Made by a program: the position numbers and the translations under genes. Below, one piece after another: positions 23,149-29,655 of a stretch of 64,000 nt of DNA. Each line of letters opens with the position of its first letter. Position 1 is the first letter of the stretch. The DNA is from Butyricicoccus_A sp963588905 (GTDB lineage Bacteria; Bacillota; Clostridia; Oscillospirales; Butyricicoccaceae), in the NCBI GenBank assembly GCA_963588905.1, contig CAVAJF010000037.1, positions 124,001-188,000 of the forward strand, given 5' to 3'. The notes under the pieces were generated by a model, which saw only the letters and a program-made list of their open reading frames with translations, searched no databases and was not told the origin of the DNA.

Positions 23149-23781
23149 CTATTCAATCAGGCCTTCATCAATCAGTGCGGCAATATCAGTCGGAAGATGT
23201 TGTTCCTGTGCACATGAATCTACAAATAGCCTCGTAGTATATTTTTCGGCAGTATTATTCTCACGAGAAAAAATATGCGTAACTGGATATACATGTTTGC
23301 TTTTGTTGAAACAATCTTCATCTCGAAGAGATTGGACGATGTAGCAGTCGCCAATTTCGTTGCCCGATTGGTCATACTCTTTGTTCATGCACAGAGAAAA
23401 ATTTAATTCGGTTGTTCCGAATTTATATGTTTTGGTTTGTGTCACGATTTCTTCAAGCATAAAACTTTCTGAATACGCTAAGGAGATTATTTCAAGAATA
23501 TGTTTCAATTTTTTCTTGCATAACGCGTATGGATGTCGGCTGGAAAAGAAAATCTGGGTTGCTTGCAGTTGATTCTTTATTGCATAGTCAAAAAACTTTT
23601 TTGCTGTTAAATTCGTATCTACGCCGGTTAAATGTTTGAAATTCTGCTTTTTATATAAGACTTCTATGTAACGATTGTCAAAGACATAAAGGAAGCGTTT
23701 TCCGACTAAATGTTGTTTATACAATCGTGCGGCACGGCTGATCTCCTTCACGATAGCTTGCCTATCTTGTGCTTTTTTCAT
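23149..23781 (-). CDS. PBECR4-like domain protein (possible nuclease toxin fold)
   Basis: A 210-residue soluble protein. The block YIEVLYKKQNFKHLTGVD with a following KKFFDYAIKNQL resembles PBECR-type domains (phage-Barnase-EndoU-ColicinE5/D-RelE-like), in which the LTG segment follows a strand pair. Such domains occur in phage and mobile-element toxins or head-associated proteins. No signal peptide, no second domain and no obvious antitoxin gene are next to it. The start at 23781 is chosen over a longer frame that runs into the ncRNA terminator; AAAGG lies about 11 bases upstream. AT-rich and likely acquired. Confidence 0.55.
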   Translation of the reverse strand: MKKAQDRQAIVKEISRAARLYKQHLVGKRFLYVFDNRYIEVLYKKQNFKHLTGVDTNLTAKKFFDYAIKNQLQATQIFFSSRHPYALCKKKLKHILEIISLAYSESFMLEEIVTQTKTYKFGTTELNFSLCMNKEYDQSGNEIGDCYIVQSLRDEDCFNKSKHVYPVTHIFSRENNTAEKYTTRLFVDSCAQEQHLPTDIAALIDEGLIE

Positions 23782-23810
23782 ACAGTGGAACACCTTTACA
23801 TTGGATAAAA

Positions 23811-23841
23811 TAAAAAATGCGCTGGATAAAAAATCCAGCGC
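23811..23841 (-). terminator. Terminator of the structured ncRNA
   Basis: A perfect 9-bp stem GCGCTGGAT / ATCCAGCGC, then T6 on the minus strand. It separates the ncRNA from the downstream PBECR4-like gene. Confidence 0.9.
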
Positions 23842-24051
23842 CAATAATCTAAAGAGCGGTTTTCTGCTGGCTGTCAGCCGTGGCATCCTTCCGAATGCCG
23901 AAAGTCGCCGGAAATTTAAGTCCCCGGCGCGGACTCACCGTATCTCCCTGGTGTGGGCGTGATACCCTTCCGAGTATCGAATCGTCTTGGTACTTATCCT
24001 GCCCAAGCGCAGTTCAGCTTTTACGTGCCGCTACACGAAACCTTTTGGTTC
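23812..24051 (-). ncRNA. Highly structured ncRNA, about 240 nt, family unassigned
   Basis: The region is bounded by a consensus minus-strand promoter and a strong terminator, and has no ORF. Visible helices on the transcript are AACC-AAAA-GGTT at the 5' end, a long-range AGCGG/CCGCT closing pair, CTTGG/CCAAG, GATAC-TCGGAAGG-GTATC, CGCCGG/CCGGCG and GGCAT-TCGGAAGG-ATGCC. The same 8-base loop TCGGAAGG occurs in two separate hairpins. Candidates are the sporulation-linked raiA RNA or 6S RNA; SRP RNA is unlikely because its GGUCAGG..GGAAGG..GCAGC core is absent. Ends are estimates. Confidence 0.75.
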
Positions 24052-24057
24052 ATTTAT

Positions 24058-24086
24058 ATTATACGTGATAATCTGAATTTTATCAA
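24058..24086 (-). promoter_or_regulatory. Promoter of the structured ncRNA
   Basis: On the minus strand: TTGATA (24081-24086), a 17-base spacer and TATAAT (24058-24063). A strong promoter, fitting an abundant RNA. Confidence 0.85.
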
Positions 24087-24187
24087 CAATATTTTTGGAT
24101 TTTTCTTATCTTGCAAACCCCTTCGCTGTGTGCTAAGATTACAGGCAGACTGAACGCATATTTGAAAGAAAAAAGGAGTCAAGAATC

Positions 24188-25315
24188 ATGCATTATCTGG
24201 ATCATGCGGCGACAACTGCCGTTTTGCCGGAGGCTGCGGCTCTCGCCTGTCAGGTGATGACCGAGCAGTTCGGCAACCCATCCAGCGTACATAAAATGGG
24301 AATTGAAGCATCCGGCATTGTAGAGACTGCGCGCCGCCATGTGGCAGCGATTATGAATGCAGAACCGTCGGAGATTACCTTTACTTCCTGCGGCACAGAG
24401 GCGACCAACACGGCAATTTTCGGCGCGTGCCGCCGCCGCGGACAGGGCAAGCATATCATTACGACAGCCATCGAACACGCGGCAACGCTCAACACCGTGC
24501 ACAAGCTGGAACAGGAAGGCTTTGAAGTGACTTATTTACAGCCGGATGCAGACGGACATATTTCCGTGTCGGATCTGCGCGATGCGATTCGCCCGGACAC
24601 CGTGCTGCTGACGTGTATGCTGGCAAATAATGAGGTCGGAACGGTGCTGCCGGTCAAGGAATTCGGTAAGATTCTCAAGAAAAAAGCCCCGAAGGCGCTG
24701 TTTCACATTGATGCCGTGCAGGGGCTGGCGCGTCTGCCCATCAAGCCGAAGCTATGGAATGCGGATTTTATCAGCGTCAGCGGACATAAAATCGGTGCGC
24801 CGAAGGGAATTGGTGCGCTGTATATGAAGAAGGGCACGCGCATTGCGCCGCTCATGTACGGCGGCGGACAGGAGCGCGGGATGCGTCCGGGCACCGAAGC
24901 CGTGCCGAATATTGCTGCCTTTGGCGAGGCGTGCCGTGTGCGCCGCGAGCAGATGGAGAAAAACTACGCAAAAGTGCAGCAGCTGTGTGACCGCCTGACA
25001 GCTGGCATTGATGCGCGATTCCCTTGGGCAAAATACAATGGCAAGCATGACATTCCGCATGTTGTGAATGTGTCGTTCCCGGGCTGCAAGAGTGAAGTGC
25101 TGCTGCGCATTTTGGAGATGCATGACGTATATGTATCGTCCGGTTCGGCCTGCTCCAAGGGCAAAGCCAGTCATGTGCTCGCGGCGATGAAAGTCGATCA
25201 TGCAGACATTGACAGCGCACTGCGCATCAGCTTTGCGCCGTCCGATACAGAGGAAGATGTCGATGCCCTGCTCGATGCCTTGGAAGAAGGCACGGCGCGG
25301 CTGAGACGGGCATAA
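24188..25315 (+). CDS. Cysteine desulfurase (NifS/IscS-like)
   Basis: A 375-residue PLP enzyme that takes sulfur from cysteine as a protein persulfide. N-terminal YLDHAATT, the PLP Lys201 in SVSGHKIG, and the mobile-loop Cys322 in SSGSACSKG are present. The thiI gene lies 1.2 kb downstream; in Bacillus a dedicated NifS-type desulfurase (NifZ) next to thiI supplies sulfur for 4-thiouridine in tRNA, and the same role is inferred here. No iscU follows, which argues against a main Fe-S assembly role. AAAAGGAGTCAAGAATC precedes the ATG. Confidence 0.93.
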   Translation: MHYLDHAATTAVLPEAAALACQVMTEQFGNPSSVHKMGIEASGIVETARRHVAAIMNAEPSEITFTSCGTEATNTAIFGACRRRGQGKHIITTAIEHAATLNTVHKLEQEGFEVTYLQPDADGHISVSDLRDAIRPDTVLLTCMLANNEVGTVLPVKEFGKILKKKAPKALFHIDAVQGLARLPIKPKLWNADFISVSGHKIGAPKGIGALYMKKGTRIAPLMYGGGQERGMRPGTEAVPNIAAFGEACRVRREQMEKNYAKVQQLCDRLTAGIDARFPWAKYNGKHDIPHVVNVSFPGCKSEVLLRILEMHDVYVSSGSACSKGKASHVLAAMKVDHADIDSALRISFAPSDTEEDVDALLDALEEGTARLRRA

Positions 25316-25407
25316 TAACATATTGCATAAACATGACACACGCTGAAAAATCGTGTGTCATTTTTTATCAGAAAAAAACATCGGCAAAAATTTGTGTACG
25401 TTTTATA

Positions 25408-25437
25408 TTTACAATGACAGTTGAAAAATGATATAAT
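25408..25437 (+). promoter_or_regulatory. Promoter for the small membrane protein gene
   Basis: TTTACA (25408-25413), an 18-base spacer and TATAAT (25432-25437). Confidence 0.65.
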
Positions 25438-25489
25438 TTAGAACAAGGAAAACGTGTGATATTTGGGAATAAAATAGGAGGTGCTTTGT

Positions 25490-25702
25490 ATGGAGAATAT
25501 GCTTGGGATTATGAACAGTGGATTTTATACTGTGATGCAGTATCTTTCTATCCTACTCAACTTTGTGCTGATTGCGGCTTTGATTGTCCTGATTATCGTT
25601 GGCATTCGGTTTGTTCTCATTCTGTCTGCGGCGCTGAAAAAATATACCCAGACACAGAAGCTCCCGCCGGACACCTCGTCGGAAGATAAAACACCAGAAT
25701 AA
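25490..25702 (+). CDS. Small single-helix membrane protein
   Basis: A 70-residue protein with a long hydrophobic helix (about residues 19-51) and a polar tail KYTQTQKLPPDTSSEDKTPE. No family recognised. AGGAGG lies 8 bases before ATG 25490; the nearby GTG 25481 overlaps that site. It has its own promoter and terminator, so it is an independent unit between the desulfurase and ThiI genes. Confidence 0.7.
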   Translation: MENMLGIMNSGFYTVMQYLSILLNFVLIAALIVLIIVGIRFVLILSAALKKYTQTQKLPPDTSSEDKTPE

Positions 25703-25709
25703 CATACTG

Positions 25710-25742
25710 AATCACCTGCTGAAAAAAGCAGGTGATTTTTTT
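25710..25742 (+). terminator. Rho-independent terminator
   Basis: An 11-bp stem AATCACCTGCT / AGCAGGTGATT and a run of seven or more Ts. Confidence 0.92.
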
Positions 25743-25840
25743 GTTTACCGATTAGTTGTTATTTTGTAATGGAACTGTAGTTGTATCAACGGCTGTATTT
25801 TTTTATACTGAATACAAAGAAGTAACGGGAGGTGTTTGTC

Positions 25841-26410
25841 GTGACATTTGGTTGGTTTAGCGTATTTCATATTTTGATGATTGCTGCCTTGCTGATTCCA
25901 AATGGAATCTATATGATGCAAAATAAGCAAATAAAAAATAAATGTACCAGTCGCTGCATGAATGTGCTGGAACAGATTGGCAGATATGGATGTATGATTC
26001 TGATGGTTTTGTCGGTCAAAGGGGGAACATCGGATGGCCTGCTGGCGATTTACGAGGCGGGCAGTTTGATGTGTTTGCTGCTGTATGAGCTGCTGTGGCG
26101 CAAGCTGCTCAAAGGACATGGCGTGTATATTGGGTTTGTGCCGATTGCTGTGCTGGCGGCATTCTTTCTGATGCTGTCTCCGGTAGTTGTCGTTCTGGCC
26201 GTAGGACTGACGGGGATTATCTACGTGGGGATGCAGGCGAGCAGACACCTATACGACAAGGCTTGGGTGAGCATGGCGCTGTCCGTTCTCCCTGTTTTGC
26301 TGTTCTTGCTGTGTGGTATAGCGCTGCACGCCTGGCTGCTCACAGCGGCGGCTGTCATTTTTGCCCTGAGCCATCCCTATGTCACGTGGTGTAATGTGCA
26401 AACGGGCTGA
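25841..26410 (+). CDS. Multi-pass membrane protein of unknown function
   Basis: A 189-residue protein with about six hydrophobic helices and short basic loops (MQNKQIKNKCTSRC near residues 28-41). No family recognised with certainty. The start is GTG 25841, 8 bases after ACGGGAGG; another GTG at 25832 overlaps that site. It is transcribed in the same direction as thiI but thiI has its own promoter. Confidence 0.65.
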   Translation: MTFGWFSVFHILMIAALLIPNGIYMMQNKQIKNKCTSRCMNVLEQIGRYGCMILMVLSVKGGTSDGLLAIYEAGSLMCLLLYELLWRKLLKGHGVYIGFVPIAVLAAFFLMLSPVVVVLAVGLTGIIYVGMQASRHLYDKAWVSMALSVLPVLLFLLCGIALHAWLLTAAAVIFALSHPYVTWCNVQTG

Positions 26411-26424
26411 TACCCGTGTTTTTC

Positions 26425-26453
26425 TTGCAAACCTGTAGGCGCTGTGATAAGAT
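26425..26453 (+). promoter_or_regulatory. thiI promoter
   Basis: TTGCAA (26425-26430), 17 bases, TAAGAT (26448-26453), about 50 bases before the start codon. Confidence 0.65.
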
Positions 26454-26503
26454 AAGCAGGTGAATCATTGAAAAATTTATCACTTGAATGAGGGTTATCG
26501 TAT

Positions 26504-27667
26504 ATGAAAGAAGTTTTACTGTTAAAGCTCGGCGAAGTCGTGCTGAAAGGTCTCAATCGCCGCCGCTTTGAGAGCCGCCTGATTGCCAATCTGCGCCGCC
26601 GTGTATCCAAGGTCGGTAAGTGCAGCGTGTATATCATGCAGTCTACCATCTATGTAGAGCCGGCAGACGGTGTGGACATGGATGAAGTGCTCGACGCCGT
26701 ACACAATGTATTCGGCGTTGCAGCGATTTGCCGCGCAGCAGTCTGCGAGAAGGACATGAATGCCATCTGGAACACCGTCAATGAATATCTGGGCGATGAG
26801 CTGGAGAGCGTGCAGCGTTTCAAAGTTGAGGCAAAGCGTTCGGACAAGAAGTTCCCGCTCAATACCATCCAGATTTGCCAGAAAATTGGCGGCGATCTCG
26901 ATGACAAGTATGAAAACCTGATTCCGGACATGCACAATCCGGAGCTGCGCGTCAATATTGAAGTGCGCGATAAGGCAGCATATGTACACGCAGGCAAGAT
27001 TCCAGGCCCTGGCGGTATGCCGGTCGGCACCAATGGCAAGGCGGCTCTGCTGCTGTCCGGCGGCATTGATTCTCCGGTTGCCGGTTATATGATGGCAAAG
27101 CGCGGTCTGGAGCTGTGCGCTGTGCATTTCTTCAGCTATCCGTATACCTCGGAACGCGCCAAGGAAAAGGTCATGGAGCTGGCAGAGCAGCTGACGCACT
27201 ATGCTGGCCGCATGGAGGTCTATGTTGTTCCGTTTACGGAGATTCAGGAAGCGATCCGCGACAATTGCCCGGAGGATATGTTCACGCTGATTATGCGCCG
27301 CTTCATGATGCGGCTTGCAGAGCGCGTGGCACAGGAGCATGATGCCGGTGCCCTGATTACCGGCGAGAGCTTGGGTCAGGTGGCTTCGCAGACCATGGAG
27401 GCGATGAACGTCACAGGTGCGGTCTGCTCGATGCCGGTGTTCCGTCCGGTTATCGGCATGGATAAGGAAGAAATCGTGCAGATTTCCAGAAAAATCGGCA
27501 CGTTCGAGACCTCTATCCTGCCGTATGAGGATTGCTGCACCGTCTTTACGCCGAAGCATCCGCTGACCCGCCCGAAGAAATTCAAGGTCGAGGCGGCAGA
27601 AAAGGTGCTGGATGTCGATGCGCTGGTCGAAAAAGCACTGGCTGGCGTAGAATGCGTGACGCTGTAA
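26504..27667 (+). CDS. thiI: tRNA 4-thiouridine synthase ThiI
   Basis: A 387-residue tRNA sulfurtransferase that makes s4U at tRNA position 8 and can supply sulfur for thiamine. It has an N-terminal ferredoxin-like region, a THUMP domain (about 60-165) and a PP-loop ATP pyrophosphatase domain with LSGGIDSPVAGY (185-190 core). The C-terminal rhodanese domain of the E. coli protein is absent, as in Bacillus, so sulfur should come directly from a NifS-type desulfurase such as the one at 24188. It ends in a good terminator. Confidence 0.96.
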   Translation: MKEVLLLKLGEVVLKGLNRRRFESRLIANLRRRVSKVGKCSVYIMQSTIYVEPADGVDMDEVLDAVHNVFGVAAICRAAVCEKDMNAIWNTVNEYLGDELESVQRFKVEAKRSDKKFPLNTIQICQKIGGDLDDKYENLIPDMHNPELRVNIEVRDKAAYVHAGKIPGPGGMPVGTNGKAALLLSGGIDSPVAGYMMAKRGLELCAVHFFSYPYTSERAKEKVMELAEQLTHYAGRMEVYVVPFTEIQEAIRDNCPEDMFTLIMRRFMMRLAERVAQEHDAGALITGESLGQVASQTMEAMNVTGAVCSMPVFRPVIGMDKEEIVQISRKIGTFETSILPYEDCCTVFTPKHPLTRPKKFKVEAAEKVLDVDALVEKALAGVECVTL

Positions 27668-27710
27668 CAATATCATCAGGAAATATTCATAACATGACGA
27701 AAAGTTATGC

Positions 27711-27748
27711 AAGAGCACGCCTGTAAATGCGCAGGTGTGCTCTTTTTT
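27711..27748 (+). terminator. thiI terminator
   Basis: A 13-bp stem AAGAGCACGCCTG / CAGGTGTGCTCTT with one G-U pair, then TTTTTT. Confidence 0.88.
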
Positions 27749-27800
27749 GGCTGCATTTGAAAAAAATTGGTTAATTCATCAAAAATATACAAAAAAGTAG

Positions 27801-27829
27801 TTGCATTGTGCGGCAGACTATGGTATACT
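27801..27829 (+). promoter_or_regulatory. hbd promoter with a long leader
   Basis: TTGCAT (27801-27806), 17 bases, TATACT (27824-27829). About 105 bases of leader follow before the ATG. The leader holds a hairpin with GCAGGC / GCCTGC arms near 27875-27920. Confidence 0.7.
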
Positions 27830-27940
27830 TTAACCATGATAGATTGTTAAAAAAATAACAACTCTATATTTGAAGCGGCAGGCGTTTTGATAACAGGAAA
27901 CAGGTATGGAGCCTGCGCGTTAAGAAATGAGGTATTTTGT

Positions 27941-28822
27941 ATGAAAGTAGCAGTTGTTGGTTCTGGCGTTATGGGTCTGGGCATCACCCAGGCATTCGCA
28001 CAGTCTGAAGGATATGAAGTTAATCTTTGCGTCGTTTCCGGCAAGGGATTCGACCACAAGCGCGCGCTGCTGGAGAAGCCGCTCAAGCGTCAGGTTGCAA
28101 AGGAAAAGATCACGCAGGAGCGCATGGACGAGATCATGGGCAAGATCACCATCTGTGACATCAACGGATGTAAAGAGGCTGACCTGATTGTCGAGTCCGC
28201 CATCGAGAACCTGCAGGCAAAGGAAAAGCTGCTGAAGGAAATCGAGGAAATCGCAAAGCCGGATGCACTGATTGCTTCCAATACATCGTCCCTGTCCATC
28301 ACAGAGATCAGCGGCGAGCTGACTCGCCCGATCATCGGTATGCACTTCTTCAACCCGGCTGCTGTCATGAAGCTGGTCGAAGTCATTCCGGGCATGACCA
28401 CCACCCGCGATATGGTCGATACCGTCAAGAAGATTGCGGAGGACATCGGCAAGGTGCCGGTAGAAGTTATCGAGGGCCCGGGCTTCGTTGTAAACCGTCT
28501 GCTGATCCCGCTGATTAACGATGCCATTCAGATCTTTGAAGAGGGTCTGGCTTCTGTAGAAGGCATTGACACCGCAATGAAGCTGGGCGCAAACCATCCG
28601 ATGGGCCCGCTGGCACTGGGCGACCTGATCGGTCTGGATGTTTGCCTTGCTATCATGGAAGTTATGTACCATGAGACGCTGGATCCGAAGTATCGTCCGG
28701 CTCGTCTGCTCAAGAAGATGGTTCGTGCGAAGCATCTGGGTCAGAAGTCTGGCAAGGGCTTCTACGAGTACAACGAACTCGGCCGCATCATTCCGGGTTC
28801 CGCATTGTCCTCTATCGGATAA
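27941..28822 (+). CDS. hbd: 3-hydroxybutyryl-CoA dehydrogenase
   Basis: A 293-residue NAD(P)-dependent dehydrogenase that interconverts acetoacetyl-CoA and 3-hydroxybutyryl-CoA, a step in butyrate formation. It has a GSGVMGLGI dinucleotide site at residues 8-16, SNTSSLSITEI and the catalytic His in GMHFFNPA (about 138-145), and a C-terminal all-helical domain with GKGFYEY near the end. The gene stands alone, without the crt, bcd or etf genes that usually accompany it. ATG 27941 follows GAGGT; the longer frame has no ribosome site. Slightly longer than the usual 282 residues. Confidence 0.92.
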   Translation: MKVAVVGSGVMGLGITQAFAQSEGYEVNLCVVSGKGFDHKRALLEKPLKRQVAKEKITQERMDEIMGKITICDINGCKEADLIVESAIENLQAKEKLLKEIEEIAKPDALIASNTSSLSITEISGELTRPIIGMHFFNPAAVMKLVEVIPGMTTTRDMVDTVKKIAEDIGKVPVEVIEGPGFVVNRLLIPLINDAIQIFEEGLASVEGIDTAMKLGANHPMGPLALGDLIGLDVCLAIMEVMYHETLDPKYRPARLLKKMVRAKHLGQKSGKGFYEYNELGRIIPGSALSSIG

Positions 28823-28836
28823 TTTGTCGAATATAC

Positions 28837-28872
28837 AGGCGCATGTGGAAATTTTTCCACATGCGCCTTTTT
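28837..28872 (+). terminator. hbd terminator
   Basis: A perfect stem of about 14 bp (AGGCGCATGTGGAA / TTCCACATGCGCCT) with T6 after it. Confidence 0.92.
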
Positions 28873-28889
28873 TCGCGCCGTTTCGATTC

Positions 28890-28918
28890 TTGCAGATTGA
28901 AAAAAAATATGCTATCAT
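28890..28918 (+). promoter_or_regulatory. Promoter of the CinA-type amidase gene
   Basis: TTGCAG (28890-28895), 17 bases, TATCAT (28913-28918). Confidence 0.6.
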
Positions 28919-28966
28919 GAAAATATTGGAAGGATTGGTTGGGAGAAAACAGAAGGGAGCGAGCGT

Positions 28967-29452
28967 ATGACACAGCCAGAACTGGAACAAAACGTGGCAA
29001 AGGCTTTGACAGAACGTGGGCTTACGCTGTCTGTGGCGGAAAGCTGCACGGGCGGTCTGCTGTCCAAGCGAATCACAGATGTCGCAGGTGCTTCAAAATT
29101 CTATAAAGGCGGTGCCTGCACCTACTGCAACGAAATCAAGCATAAAATTCTCGGTGTGCGCACAGAGACTTTGGAGCGATACACAGCCGTGTCACAGCAG
29201 ACGGCGGCAGAAATGGCACAGGGCATTGCGCGCGTCTATGAAACCGATCTCGGCGTCGGGATTACCGGCTATGCAGGCCCGGACGGCGGCGAGGACGGCA
29301 CGCCGGTGGGAACGATTTATATCGGTCTGTTCTGCAAGGGGCAGACGCAGGTGCATAAAATTGTCTCTCCGCATGGACGGCCGCAGGCGCGGCAGGACGC
29401 TGCCGACGAAGCCCTGCGTATGATTTTGTGTGCCATGCGAGACAAAGACTGA
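28967..29452 (+). CDS. CinA C-terminal-type nicotinamide-nucleotide amidohydrolase
   Basis: A 161-residue stand-alone CinA C-terminal domain (PncC type). VAESCTGGLLSKRIT (about residues 22-36) and GITGYAGPDGG (about 99-109) are the signatures of the nicotinamide mononucleotide deamidase, which salvages NMN formed by DNA ligase. The N-terminal MoCF/ADP-ribose pyrophosphatase domain of full CinA is absent, as in E. coli YgaD/PncC. Single-gene unit. Confidence 0.92.
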   Translation: MTQPELEQNVAKALTERGLTLSVAESCTGGLLSKRITDVAGASKFYKGGACTYCNEIKHKILGVRTETLERYTAVSQQTAAEMAQGIARVYETDLGVGITGYAGPDGGEDGTPVGTIYIGLFCKGQTQVHKIVSPHGRPQARQDAADEALRMILCAMRDKD

Positions 29453-29501
29453 ACATAGAATAAGAAAACTGGAAAATCTCTGTAAAAATTAACATTTTTT
29501 C

Positions 29502-29530
29502 TGGACTTGTTTTTGCAAATGTTGTATAAT
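29502..29530 (+). promoter_or_regulatory. Promoter of the glycogen operon
   Basis: TGGACT (29502-29507), 17 bases, TATAAT (29525-29530), about 120 bases before the first gene; the -35 is a partial match. Confidence 0.55.
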
Positions 29531-29655
29531 ATTCCTACAAACGAGAAAGGGACATCTTGTTTTGCGCAGAACGAGGACATCGACGGCAAAGGAGAAGGCC
29601 TTTTTCGTGCATTCGCATGTATAATTTGATGATTCTGAGAAGGGAGATGGCGCCA

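Noticed and set aside
23812..24051. SRP RNA, RNase P RNA, tmRNA or a TPP/cobalamin riboswitch in this stretch
   Set aside because: The hallmark cores are absent, it has its own terminator, and the next gene downstream is unrelated to those ligands.
26522..27718. A 398-codon minus-strand frame across thiI
   Set aside because: The plus-strand gene is unmistakable (THUMP, SGGIDSP); the antisense frame has no start signal and no family.
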